Shown here: positions 1 to 8,900 of the stretch, piece after piece
How the letters are laid out: the number at the start of each line of letters is the position of its first letter
Numbering within the stretch: position 1 is the first letter of the stretch
Assembly: GCA_025936825.1 (NCBI GenBank)
Contig: JAICSO010000025.1
Location: forward strand, 1-55,310
Reading direction: 5' to 3'
Length of the DNA stretch: 55,310 nt
DNA from: Terriglobales bacterium
Lineage (GTDB): Bacteria > Acidobacteriota > Terriglobia > Terriglobales > Acidobacteriaceae
Made by a program: the position numbers and the translations under genes
Notes under the pieces: model-generated
What the model saw: the letters and a program-made list of their open reading frames with translations, nothing else
What the model was told of the DNA's origin: nothing
The model's database searches: none

Positions 1-18
1 CCCCGCCAAGCGCCTCTA

Positions 19-56
19 CTTGGAAGGCTGTTACTCTACCACTGAGTTACTCCCGC
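19..56 (-). pseudogene. tRNA-Gly(UCC) 5' half, copy 1
   Basis: The acceptor 5' strand GCGGGAG, the D-arm and an anticodon loop CTTCCAA are present. The sequence leaves tRNA similarity immediately after the loop, and the 3' anticodon strand expected to pair with ACAGC is absent. It differs from the other copies by AACAGC instead of CACAGC. Confidence 0.7.
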
Positions 57-142
57 ATTCCTACCTGCTGCTTTCCGCTTGAGGTCCCTCGACTTCGCTC
101 CGGATCTCGGCGGCGGGCTCAAACGCCCGCCAAGCGCCTCGA

Positions 143-180
143 CTTGGAAGGCTGTGACTCTACCACTGAGTTACTCCCGC
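143..180 (-). pseudogene. tRNA-Gly(UCC) 5' half, copy 2
   Basis: This is 38 nt of tRNA-Gly from the 5' end to the end of the anticodon loop, with an intact D-arm (ACTC/GAGT). It is followed by GTCGAGGCGC in place of the 3' anticodon strand, so it is a fragment and not a gene. Confidence 0.7.
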
Positions 181-267
181 ATCCCTACCTGCTGCTTTCC
201 GCTTGGAGGTCCCTCGACTTCGCTCGGGATCTCTGCGGCGGGCTAAAACGCCCGCCAAGCGCCTCGA

Positions 268-305
268 CTTGGAAGGCTGTGACTCTACCACTGAGTTACT
301 CCCGC
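268..305 (-). pseudogene. tRNA-Gly(UCC) 5' half, copy 3
   Basis: It is the first of the three fragments in the direction of transcription and lies 75 bp after tRNA-Thr(GGU). It carries the same 38-nt extent and the same junction as copy 2. Confidence 0.7.
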
Positions 306-315
306 GTGAACCTCA

Positions 316-367
316 GCGGCTAAAGCCGCCTTTATTCCGCACTCAGCGGCACGACTAAAGTCGTGCC
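316..367. repeat. Pair of short perfect palindromes
   Basis: Two hairpins lie between tRNA-Thr(GGU) and the Gly fragments. The first is GCGGCT-AA-AGCCGC at 316-329 and the second is GGCACGACT-AA-AGTCGTGCC at 348-367. Both have the central TAAA seen in neighbouring palindromes while the stems differ. They could be REP-like elements or processing/termination structures in the tRNA transcript. Confidence 0.6.
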
Positions 368-379
368 CTTCCCAATTTC

Positions 380-455
<76 letters not shown>

Positions 456-501
456 CCTAAACACCAGCTGTCAGCCATCAGCCGTCAGCCCTCAGCAAAA
501 A

Positions 502-690
502 CTACTCACTCCCACTTTCGCCATCCGGGTGCATGAAATCCTTGCGCCGCACCCAAGTCTTCACCGCGAACATCGCTAAGATCGCCAACGTCCCAAAACG
601 AAATCGCGGATCTGGCAACGTCGTGAACGCCAACACACCAAGCGCGGTGTACGCTGCGAACGCGATTGCCAATCTCTTAGTCACAACCAA
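502..690 (-). CDS. Small two-helix membrane protein inside the tRNA operon
   Basis: I do not recognise the family. The reading frame gives about 60 residues with two hydrophobic segments (roughly residues 7-23 and 32-44), a positively charged turn and an acidic C-terminus ending GESGSE. It starts with TTG at 690 or GTG at 684, only 3-9 bases after the CCA of tRNA-Tyr, so there is no room for a Shine-Dalgarno site. If it is translated, the mRNA would begin at the tRNA 3' processing cut and be leaderless. The position between two tRNAs of one operon and the membrane-like composition argue for a real gene. The short length and lack of a start signal argue against it. Confidence 0.5.
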   Translation of the reverse strand: MVVTKRLAIAFAAYTALGVLAFTTLPDPRFRFGTLAILAMFAVKTWVRRKDFMHPDGESGSE

Positions 691-693
691 AAC

Positions 694-782
694 TGGTGCA
701 CAGGGAAGGATTCGAACCTTCGTACCTCGCTAGGAGGGACAGATTTACAGTCTGTTGGCTTTAACCACTCACCCACCTGTGC
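694..782 (-). tRNA. tRNA-Tyr(GUA)
   Basis: This is an 89-nt class II tRNA with a long variable arm and encoded CCA. The anticodon stem ACAGA/TCTGT encloses CTGTAAA, giving GUA. The order Thr-Tyr-(Gly)-Thr matches the classic bacterial cluster upstream of tuf. Confidence 0.96.
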
Positions 783-906
783 AAACTCATCGGTGAGCGT
801 TGAGCAGCGAGCATTGAGCAATCCCTGCCTGCTCGCTCTATAGCTCATTGCTCACAGCTAGAAGCTCATTCGGACACGCCGCAACCATCGTTGCCCTTTT
901 GCCCAG

Positions 907-954
907 ATCCCTCGACTTCGCTCGGGATTTCGGCTCGCGGCTGCAAACGCCGCG
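907..954. repeat. Palindromic repeat in the 783-1107 tRNA spacer
   Basis: The 325-bp spacer between tRNA-Thr(UGU) and tRNA-Tyr holds no convincing gene. It contains the motif ATCCCTCGACTTCGCTCGGG at 907-926 and a stem CGCGGC/GCCGCG at 936-954 with loop TGCAAAC. The same two-part arrangement occurs in the tRNA-Gly array near 86-131 and 211-255, so this is a further copy of that repeat without the tRNA fragment. Confidence 0.6.
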
Positions 955-1107
955 AAAGCGCCTCAACATCTGGGAGATCAGAAATGCGCGTGAGAACAAT
1001 CCGCGCTAACAGCTCTGGGAATTCCCTTATGGAGTGCTGATGGAAAAACTGTCCGCCGCCCTGCAAACCCTGTCCCGAAACCTGGAGCGCTCAGTTCCGG
1101 CAATTTC

Positions 1108-1183
1108 TGGAGCTGGCGAAGGGATTTGAACCCCCGACCCTCTGATTACAAATCAGATGCTCTACCAGCTGAGCTACGCCAGC
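1108..1183 (-). tRNA. tRNA-Thr(UGU)
   Basis: This is a 76-nt cloverleaf with encoded CCA. The acceptor GCTGGCG pairs with CGCCAGC, and the anticodon stem TCTGA/TCAGA encloses TTTGTAA, giving UGU. It is the first gene of the minus-strand tRNA operon. Confidence 0.96.
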
Positions 1184-1244
1184 AGGCAAGAATCGACGCC
1201 AAAGGCTCGACTCTCACACTAATCCCTTCTTCTTCAACGGGACA

Positions 1245-1250
1245 ATTATA
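1245..1250 (-). promoter_or_regulatory. Candidate -10 box of the tRNA operon
   Basis: A perfect TATAAT on the minus strand ends 62 bp upstream of the first tRNA. No good -35 hexamer is seen at the usual 16-18 bp spacing, so this is only a candidate. Confidence 0.4.
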
Positions 1251-1384
1251 GAAGTTATCACAGTTGGAATTTGAGGTGCAAGGGCAGGGTGAAATCGCCA
1301 ACGGCCGCACGCCGCTATCATGGAGCGCAACGCGCCGTACCTCCGCAACCCTCTCCGGATGCTATCATTCTTACCCATCCCGGA

Positions 1385-2395
1385 ATGCGACTTCGTCGAA
1401 GAATTCCTGTCCTGATCGGGCTGCTGGTGGTTCTGGCCGCCATTGCCCTGGTGGTTTTTCTCCGCAAGCACGCTCCGCCTGAATCCGCCCGCCTCTTACC
1501 TGGGGCTGACGGCTTCATCTACGCCAATCTGCAGTGGATGCGGCGCACCGACGTGGGCAGCCATTCCTCGCCAGTTCAGCACGATCCCGAATACGAGCGC
1601 TTCATCCAGGAGACCGGGTTCGATTTTGAGCGCGACCTGGCACAAGTGGCCATTGCCATTCACTACCCCAGCCCTGCTACCGGGCGCGAGACGCGCTTTT
1701 CGGAAGTCCTAGTGGCGCGCTTGAATGGGGACAAACTGCGCGACTACTTAAAAAAGATGGCTGCCTCGGTCGAAGACTTCGAGCATGTCGAGATCTATAG
1801 CATCCCGGTTGAGGGACATATATTTCGAATCGCTATTTTGGGTGTCGAGGTTTGCACACCCCACCTGTGCACGATGGTGGCAGGGTCGAACCATCCCGAC
1901 CCCGATGTAATTCATGGCATGATCACCCGTACGCACAAAATGGCATCGCCATTTGCCGGGCCGGCGCTGCTCCGCCAGTTCTATAAGCGGGTTCCGCAGT
2001 TGCCGCTGCCGAGTCTCGGATGGGCCATTTTCAAAGTGAATTCTTCTACGCCTTCGGTTAGTGCGCCCCTGGCACTCTCGGGCCCGGTGACCATTGTGGC
2101 CTCCGTTCAGTACCTCGGTGACGTGCGATTCCGGGCCGAGGCATTCACTCAGAACGACGCCGCAGCCCAGCAGTTAGGCCTTCAGGCGAATACGTTCCTG
2201 AAAATCTTCGAGTCGGCCGAAATTTCTGTTTCCGGCCAGCAGCCCGATCCCGACTTCGACAAGGCCATGAAGAGTATCCAGGTCGAACAAAAGAAGGATC
2301 GAGTCGTGCTCACAGCGAAGATCCCGTCGGACCTGGTTCGCAAGCTGGTGTCGGAAGCCCCCTTAGGCCTAACCCCGACCAGTCCAGCAAAGTAA
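1385..2395 (+). CDS. Membrane-anchored hypothetical protein
   Basis: I do not recognise a named family. Starting at ATG 1385 gives 336 residues with a basic start (MRLRRR) and one hydrophobic helix (about residues 7-25), followed by a soluble, presumably periplasmic, domain. A longer frame reaches 1271, but the extra 38 residues look like non-coding translation, and the ATG directly before the helix is the natural start. The segment after the helix (LLPGADGFIYANL) is typical of acidobacterial proteins that I would call conserved hypothetical. There is a 91-bp gap to ccdA on the same strand, so co-transcription is possible but not shown. Confidence 0.7.
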   Translation: MRLRRRIPVLIGLLVVLAAIALVVFLRKHAPPESARLLPGADGFIYANLQWMRRTDVGSHSSPVQHDPEYERFIQETGFDFERDLAQVAIAIHYPSPATGRETRFSEVLVARLNGDKLRDYLKKMAASVEDFEHVEIYSIPVEGHIFRIAILGVEVCTPHLCTMVAGSNHPDPDVIHGMITRTHKMASPFAGPALLRQFYKRVPQLPLPSLGWAIFKVNSSTPSVSAPLALSGPVTIVASVQYLGDVRFRAEAFTQNDAAAQQLGLQANTFLKIFESAEISVSGQQPDPDFDKAMKSIQVEQKKDRVVLTAKIPSDLVRKLVSEAPLGLTPTSPAK

Positions 2396-2486
2396 GAGTA
2401 ACCGGAGTTCACGTACCTGGCGTCCCTCCCTGCGTAACGAAGTCCGCCACTACCTCTCATTTCAGACACGGGTACAATGATTGGGA

Positions 2487-3206
2487 ATGACGAATGTGGG
2501 TATTCCTGCCGCGTTTGCTGCTGGACTTGTGTCCTTCCTCTCCCCCTGTGTTCTGCCGTTGGTGCCGGGATACGTATCGTTGATTTCTGGCGTCGGAGTT
2601 GAAGAACTCAAAGCGCAGGAAACGGCCGTGTTGCGGCGAGTAATGCTGAACTCCATCGCTTTTGTTCTGGGTTTCAGCATTGTTTTCGTTGTACTCGGCG
2701 CGCTTTCGACGGAAGTCGGCCAGATTGCGTCACAGTACAAATCCGTTTTGGCGCAGGTGGCCGGCGTGCTGGTGATTGTGTTCGGCCTGCACCTGACCGG
2801 CATATTACGGATTAAGGCTCTGTACGCCGACAAGCGCCTTCACAACGTGAAAGGCGGCAACACTCCTTGGGGAGCGTTTGTGATCGGCTTCGCTTTCGCT
2901 TTTGGATGGACGCCGTGTGTAGGCCCAATTCTTTCGGGAATCCTGGTGATCGCGGCAGCGCAGAATTCCGTCGGCAAGGGAATCCTGCTGCTCACTGTCT
3001 ATTCTCTTGGACTGGCAGTACCTTTTCTGCTGACGGCGTTGGGGATTGAGCGCTTTATGAAGTTTTATACTGGCTTCCGCCGTCACATGCACGTGGTCGA
3101 AGTTGCCAGTGGCGCGCTTCTAATTGCACTAGGGGTCCTTCTAGTATTTGGGAAATTCACGCTGCTCTCGCAGTATTTCTCGTTCTTGAATCGGTTCGTT
3201 CTGTAA
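2487..3206 (+). CDS. ccdA: Cytochrome c biogenesis / thiol-disulfide transporter CcdA
   Basis: This polytopic inner-membrane protein of about 239 residues and six helices carries reducing equivalents from cytoplasmic thioredoxin to periplasmic acceptors. The two redox-active cysteines sit in the family motifs LSPCVLPLVPGY near the N-terminus and WTPCVGPILS in the middle. ATG 2487 is preferred over the in-frame TTG at 2481. It is followed after 9 bp by a TlpA/ResA-type thioredoxin, then by a DsbD-alpha-like gene. It therefore supplies the membrane (beta) domain of a DsbD activity that is a single polypeptide in E. coli. In this cytochrome-rich organism, keeping apocytochrome CXXCH cysteines reduced is a likely use. 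Confidence 0.9.
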   Translation: MTNVGIPAAFAAGLVSFLSPCVLPLVPGYVSLISGVGVEELKAQETAVLRRVMLNSIAFVLGFSIVFVVLGALSTEVGQIASQYKSVLAQVAGVLVIVFGLHLTGILRIKALYADKRLHNVKGGNTPWGAFVIGFAFAFGWTPCVGPILSGILVIAAAQNSVGKGILLLTVYSLGLAVPFLLTALGIERFMKFYTGFRRHMHVVEVASGALLIALGVLLVFGKFTLLSQYFSFLNRFVL

Positions 3207-3215
3207 AGGAGTTTT

Positions 3216-3770
3216 GTGAAACGCGATCCTGTCATTTTGATCGTTGTAGCCGTTGTCATCTCGCTGATGCTGGTGTTCGGCATTCAAAAGACGCGCCATA
3301 GCCGGCCAAACAGTGCCAGCGCTCTGCAAGGTAAGCCTGCGCCTGATTTTTCACTCGCATCGCTCGATGGCAAGGCGACGTTGAAGCTTTCTGACTTTAA
3401 GGGCAAAGCCGTTCTGCTGAATTTTTGGGCGACATGGTGTGAGCCCTGCAAGATCGAGATGCCGTGGTTCGTGGAACTGCAAAAGCAGTACGGGCCGCAA
3501 GGATTGCAGGTGCTCGGTGTGGCGATGGATGATACCGATCCCAAAGACATCAGCGAGTTCGCGCACAAGATGGGCGTGAATTATCCAATTGCCGTCGGCA
3601 AGGAGGCAGTGGGCGACCAGTACGGCGGAATTCCATACCTGCCCTCGACGTTCTACATCGACCGCGATGGCAAAGTTGTAGACCGGGTGTACGGTCTTGT
3701 GAGCCGCTCGGAAATCGAGGACGACATTAAGAAGGCGCTCTCCTCGACCGGGCAGGTGGCACAGAATTGA
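3216..3770 (+). CDS. TlpA/ResA-like membrane-anchored thioredoxin
   Basis: The 184-residue protein has an N-terminal signal anchor (residues about 5-22) and a thioredoxin fold of the AhpC/TSA-TlpA type. The active site is WCEPC in the context NFWATWCEPC, and the cis-proline region is LPSTFYI. The start is GTG 3216, preceded by AAAGGAG at good spacing. It likely accepts electrons from CcdA and reduces periplasmic disulfides such as those of apocytochrome c. Its stop codon overlaps the next gene by 4 bp, indicating translational coupling. Confidence 0.9.
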   Translation: MKRDPVILIVVAVVISLMLVFGIQKTRHSRPNSASALQGKPAPDFSLASLDGKATLKLSDFKGKAVLLNFWATWCEPCKIEMPWFVELQKQYGPQGLQVLGVAMDDTDPKDISEFAHKMGVNYPIAVGKEAVGDQYGGIPYLPSTFYIDRDGKVVDRVYGLVSRSEIEDDIKKALSSTGQVAQN

Positions 3771-4312
3771 AAGCGCGACGCATCATTGCGGCATTCGCCA
3801 TTATCGCGGCGTTCTCGTTCGCCGCGTGGTCGCAGAACTTTGCCGGCCACCAGCCAACGATCGTTTATCATCCGCCGGAGATTACTTCCATCAGCCGCGG
3901 ACATCTCGGCGGCGTAGTCCTGCAGTTCCGGATTCCTGGTGGATTTCACATCAATTCCAACCAGCCGAAGCAGGACTACCTCAAGAAGACCGAACTTAAA
4001 CTCGATGCACCCACCGACATTGCAATTGCTGGTGTCACCTATCCCGCAGGCGAGGATCGCAGTTTCCCTTTTGATCCGAATGAAAAGCTGAATGTTTATA
4101 CGGGAGACTTCGCCGTTAAAGTGCTTGTGCGTCCGCTCAGAACTGTGATGCCGGCGAAATACGCTGTGCACGGGATGTTGAAGTACCAGGCCTGCGACAA
4201 CGCCGCGTGCTATCCGCCCAAGCAATTGCCCATCAGTTTTGAGATCAAGGTGGTCAAGGCCGCATCCGAGACCAGGCACCGCAACCCAGCTCAAAGCCCG
4301 AACATTCACTAG
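3767..4312 (+). CDS. DsbD-alpha-like periplasmic domain protein
   Basis: This 181-residue exported protein has a signal peptide (residues 1-22, ending AWSQ). It resembles the N-terminal domain of DsbD: the signature YQACDNAACYPP near residue 144 places two cysteines as in the DsbD-alpha active pair. It starts at TTG 3767, overlapping the stop of the thioredoxin gene. It would receive electrons from the CcdA/TlpA pair and pass them to periplasmic targets. No membrane or thioredoxin domain is fused to it, so the three DsbD modules are three separate genes here. Confidence 0.8.
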   Translation: MKARRIIAAFAIIAAFSFAAWSQNFAGHQPTIVYHPPEITSISRGHLGGVVLQFRIPGGFHINSNQPKQDYLKKTELKLDAPTDIAIAGVTYPAGEDRSFPFDPNEKLNVYTGDFAVKVLVRPLRTVMPAKYAVHGMLKYQACDNAACYPPKQLPISFEIKVVKAASETRHRNPAQSPNIH

Positions 4313-4326
4313 ATCGCTTGTTTCGA

Positions 4327-5808
4327 CTAAGTGGCAGTTGAGACGGCGCCCATCAATTGCTCGACGTTTTTCATCCGGACAACGGTGCGATCTTTGCCAA
4401 GACTGCACATGACCGCGAATAGACTTGGTGCGACTCCCTGTCCTGTGAGCGCGACTCGTGCCCCATTAATCAGCGCGCCTGCCTTGACGTTCTTCTCGAC
4501 CGCAAACTCGCGTAACACTCGCTCAGTCTCCTGCTCGGTAAACTCTGGCAAAGCCGCATAGCGCTGAGCGAGTTCGATGAGCAAGTGGCGCACATTGGCA
4601 TCTTTTAGAAACTTCTCCACCGCTGCGGGATCGGCCTCGAAATTATCGGCAAAGAACGCACGGAATGATCCGGCAAAATCCTTTAGGCTGCGCGCTCGTG
4701 GCTTAAGCAGGTCAATGGTCGAAAGCAGCCACCCGCGATCGTGCGGCCCAGGATTAATCCCGGCGCGCTTCCACTCTTCTTCGATCAATGGCAGCAATCG
4801 TTCCGCGGAATATGCACGAATGTATTCCGTGTTGAACCAATCGAGTTTCCCGCGATCAAAGACGGCATTGGATCGCGAGATCGCATCGAGGCCAAAGAGC
4901 CGAATCAGTTCAGTATCATTCAGAATCTCCGGCGATCCCTCGGGTGGAGTCCAGCCGAGCAATGCGAGAAAATTCCGAAACGCCTCGGGAACGATTCCTT
5001 CTTCCCGGTACGCCATGACGCTGGTGGCGCCGTGGCGTTTGCTAAGCCGCGTCTTGTCCGGTCCGAGTATTAACGGCACGTGCGCGAAAACCGGCAACGG
5101 AGCCCCCAGAGCCTTGTAGAGCAGAACCTGTTTGGGCGTGTTCGAAATGTGGTCGGCGCCGCGAATGATGTGCGTAATGCGCAAATCAATATCGTCTGCA
5201 ACTACGCTGAGGTGATAGGTGGGGTTGCCGTCGGACCGCAGCAGCACGAAATCCTCGAGTTCCGAGTTGGCGAATTCAACTTTTTGAAAAACCGCATCAT
5301 CGAATGATGTGCTTCCACCTTCTGGAATTGCGAACCGTAGAGCAGCCGGTTCTCCTGCATTCTTCCGGCGCAGTGCTTCCTCGCGAGAAATCCCCCTACA
5401 GGTACCTTCGTATCGCGGCGGACGGCCCTCCGCAGTTGCCGCGGCACGCCGTTTTTCCAATTCTTCTTTGCCGCAAAAGCAGTAGTAGGCGGCTCCGAAC
5501 TCAAGCAGCTTTTGTGCTGCCGCCCGGTACAGATCCATGCGTTTCGTCTGGTAATACGGCCCCTCGTCCCAGTGAATTCCAAGCCATTGCAGGCCCCGCA
5601 GGATGCCTTCGACCATCTCCGCTGTGGACCGCTGCAGGTCAGTATCCTCGATCCGCAAAACGAGCGTTCCATCGAAATGCCGGGCAAAGAGCCAGTTGAA
5701 AAGCGCGGTCCGGGCTCCTCCAACGTGGAGGTACCCGGTAGGCGAGGGAGCGAAGCGAACACGCGGTTTCGCGGACGATTGTGCGTCAAAAGGGGGGTTG
5801 GCTGGCAT
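4327..5808 (-). CDS. gltX: Glutamyl-tRNA synthetase
   Basis: This is a 493-residue class I synthetase that charges tRNA with glutamate. The HIGH-type motif is PSPTGYLHVGGART near residue 22, and the KMSKS-type motif is TRLSKRHGA near residue 255. A CFC...YEGTC stretch (about residues 110-137) matches the zinc-binding insertion. The C-terminal anticodon-binding domain is complete. The start is ATG 5808. It converges on dsbD-alpha with only 14 bp between stops and diverges from the cyclic-di-GMP gene. Whether it is discriminating or also charges tRNA-Gln cannot be told from this window. Confidence 0.96.
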   Translation of the reverse strand: MPANPPFDAQSSAKPRVRFAPSPTGYLHVGGARTALFNWLFARHFDGTLVLRIEDTDLQRSTAEMVEGILRGLQWLGIHWDEGPYYQTKRMDLYRAAAQKLLEFGAAYYCFCGKEELEKRRAAATAEGRPPRYEGTCRGISREEALRRKNAGEPAALRFAIPEGGSTSFDDAVFQKVEFANSELEDFVLLRSDGNPTYHLSVVADDIDLRITHIIRGADHISNTPKQVLLYKALGAPLPVFAHVPLILGPDKTRLSKRHGATSVMAYREEGIVPEAFRNFLALLGWTPPEGSPEILNDTELIRLFGLDAISRSNAVFDRGKLDWFNTEYIRAYSAERLLPLIEEEWKRAGINPGPHDRGWLLSTIDLLKPRARSLKDFAGSFRAFFADNFEADPAAVEKFLKDANVRHLLIELAQRYAALPEFTEQETERVLREFAVEKNVKAGALINGARVALTGQGVAPSLFAVMCSLGKDRTVVRMKNVEQLMGAVSTAT

Positions 5809-5978
5809 CTTTGGTAACCAGTTTGCATGTTACGGTCGGTAATCGGGAGCGTCAAGCAAACTACCCGATGCCCCAAGTAACGCAACCTGCCCCCAGATCA
5901 CTATTGTTTCAGCATCCAACCTATGGAAACATTAAAGACGCGTTTCCCCGCGGAAAGACGAGGCCAAGTCCTCGCCTC

Positions 5979-8900
5979 ATGACTAGTTCAATAATCGCAA
6001 GTCTAATACTGCCGGGAGTTGTGCCGCTCCTGCTTTTCCTGCTTTTCACGTACCTCTACGTGCAGAGCCGGCAGCCCTATTTTCGTGCCTGGCAGATGGC
6101 ATGGGCGGCGTACACCCTGCATTTCGGGCTCGACGATTGGTCAAAAGCCGCTCCTGGAAACCGGCCTCTGGAACTCGTCGCTTCCCTGCTGCTGGTTGCG
6201 ATGTCGCTCTGCATCCTGGTCTCTACGCGTGTGACGCGGCGGATGACCAGCTCCGAGCGTGCGGTAGCTTTACACCCTCGATGGTATGAGCTGCTTGCTG
6301 GGGCTGCTTTGATTGGCGTCTCGGTGTGGGACTTTCTGTCTCATGGTTCCTCCACACCCGCCGACGCTCACGTCCGCTTGGAGTTCGGCATCGCGGCGGT
6401 GCTGATCTACAGTTCGTTTCATTTTTATCTGGCCGCTCAGCGCAGGAGTTCCCCGGCGTTTTATCTGCTTTGCCTCTCGTTGGCGTTTTGGGCTGTGCTG
6501 ATGCTGCTCGGTCAGTATCGGCCTGGTTTCTCCGACATTTTTGGCGTCTCGGGCCAGCTCGGCCCTATTCCGCAGATGCTGCTCGGCATCGCCATGGTGA
6601 TGGTGCTGTTTGAAAACGAGCGCAATGCCGTCCAGGAAAATGCGCTGTCGTTCTCGACCCTGGGAGTTGATCCCATGCGGCTGCTTTCCGCCGCAGACCT
6701 GGGTCCCGCGATGCAGGACATCCTCGACCGCCTTGTCGCTCCCCTGCCCACCAATCGCGCGGCAATCTGCATTTCGGAACGATGGCGAGCGGTTTTGCCG
6801 TCGGCACAGTTGGGATTTTCTACGGAGTTCGTAACCGCCTTGGACTTAAGTGGGGCCGGCGAATACGTTTGCGAACTTGCCTATAGACGTGGCGGTTTTG
6901 CGACCTTCCGTAGCATTGCCGACATGCAGGAACCTCTTCCAGTATTCCCCGGAGGACGCTTTGAACAGTTTCGAAAGGTGATGGCGGCGCAGAACATTCG
7001 CAACGTTACCGCTGTCAGCCTGCAGACCCGCGAACACAATTTTGGAGTTCTCTTGTTCCCGCACGCCGAGCGTCACCTGTTCGGCGCCTCGAATTTGCGC
7101 TTGCTGATCGGCCTCGCTTTGCAGATCGGCCTGACGCTAGAAAACTATGTTGTCATGCACGAGGCACAACGCCGCACGAAGGAATATCAACTGCTGACTC
7201 AGATCGGGCAGGCGATCAGTTCCCGGCTCAATCAGCAGGAAGTATTTCGTACGCTCCAGAAAGAATTGGGGCAGATTTTCGATACCTCAAACTTTTACCT
7301 AGCCTTCCAGGAAGGTGACGACATTGTCTTCCACTTGGAGGTTGAAGGTGGAAAGCTCCTGCCCCGCCGGAAGCGCAAGGTCGGTAATGGTCTGACGGAG
7401 TACATCCTGCGCACCGGGCAGCCGTTGCTGATCCGTTCGGACCTCGAGCGTGCACGCGAGCGGTTGGGCGTGACTTTCATGCCGAGCCGTCCGGCAAAGT
7501 CGTTCTGCGGTGTCCCGATTCTGATCAATGGAAAAGCCTCAGGCGTCATGGTCGCGCTTAGTACGGAGCGCGAGCACGTTTTTCAGCAGCGCGACTTGGA
7601 TGTGCTGAAGACCGCGGCCGGGCAAGTGTCCGTTGCTATCGAGAATGCACGTTTATTCGGCGAAGAACAGCGGCGTTCCCACCAGTTTGCGTTCTTGAAC
7701 AGCGTATCGAAGACAGCGATTTCCAGTGAAGACGCCGAGCAAATGCTGTCCGAAATTGTTGGCCACATCCAGAAGAACTTCCGCTTTGATCACATCGGAA
7801 TCGGCATTCTGGATTACGCCACCAAGGAGATCGAGATCCGCGCTGAGGCCGGGACCACAGCGCACGAGAAGGGCAAGAAGATTCCTGTTTCGGCGGGGAT
7901 CGTTGGTCGAGTTGTACGCACCGGAGAAACGGCTGTACTTCACATCAGCACCGACAGCCAAGTACGGGGCTTGTTGGCGAGTTCCAGAAGCGTACTCTGT
8001 ATTCCGATTATGTACGGCGAGTCGACATTGGGAGTCTTAAACGTCGAAAGCGAACAGGACCACGCATTCTCCTCGGAAGACCAGTTGGTCATGAACACAC
8101 TCGCCGATTTGCTGGCGACCGCGCTGCACAATTCTTTCGTCTTCCAGAAACTGCAACAGCAATCGATTACAGACGGTCTCACCAGCATTAAGACCCGGCG
8201 CTTCTTCTGGGAATCGCTTACTGCCGAGTGGAAACGCGCATCTCGATCTGGGCGCCCCTTTTCCGTGGTGCTGGTCGACCTCGACAAGTTTAAAGAGGTG
8301 AACGACAACTTCGGCCACATGGAAGGTGACCTGGTGCTGGCCCGCGTTGGCCGCCTGCTTGAGCAGAAGTGCCGTCAATCAAACGTGGTGGCGCGCTATG
8401 GCGGCGATGAGTTCGTCATCCTGATGCCGGAGACGGGCGTTGAGCAAGCCCAAATTCTGGCGGAACGCCTGCGCCTGTGGCTGGCCACCGACCCGATGCT
8501 AAGCGAACATCACATCACCGGCAGCTTCGGCGTTGCAACCTTCCCGCTGCACGGATTCTCGGCGGAGGACATCATCCGCGTGGCAGATGCCGGCATGTAT
8601 GTATCGAAGCGCGCCGGGGGCGACCGAGTTTCGACCGCCGAGGAGGTCAGCACCGACCAAGCCTCGGTTATACAGCGGCAATTAGTTTCCGGTTACGTAG
8701 AAGGGTTCCTGCAGCGTGAGCGCACCGGACCGGAGCAGGTCGAGGAACTCGTGGGAACCTTGCGAAAGCTCTCGTCGGGCTCCGAACAAAAGAATTTACC
8801 GCTTCTGCGGGATTCCATTGAGGCTCTCGCGCGTGCGGCGGAATCACGAGAAGTCAATGCTGCGGGACATGGCGAAGCGGTCGGTCGATACTGCGAAATG

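Larger units (their letters stand above)
1..305 (-). repeat. 124/125-bp tandem array of tRNA-Gly 5' halves plus palindrome
   Basis: Two and a half copies of a unit follow each other with 5' ends at 56, 180 and 305 (spacing 124 and 125 bp). Each unit holds exactly the first 38 nt of a tRNA-Gly with a UCC anticodon, then a palindromic stretch that includes a GGCGGGC/GCCCGCC stem (112-131 in one copy) and a CCCTCGACTTCG-type motif. The match to tRNA stops right after the anticodon loop in all three copies. No T-arm or 3' acceptor strand follows, so none can fold as a tRNA. A complete tRNA-Gly may lie beyond the left edge. Confidence 0.8.

Noticed and set aside
1-305. Possible CRISPR array
   Set aside because: The repeat unit is 124-125 bp, the core is tRNA-Gly sequence and the intervening sequence is itself repeated, so there are no unique spacers.
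866-1066. 66-codon open frame between tRNA-Thr and tRNA-Tyr
   Set aside because: It runs through the palindromic repeat, has no ribosome site and looks like random translation.
3653-4408. 251-codon minus-strand open frame across tlpA and dsbD-alpha
   Set aside because: It overlaps two well-supported genes and part of gltX, with no recognisable motif.
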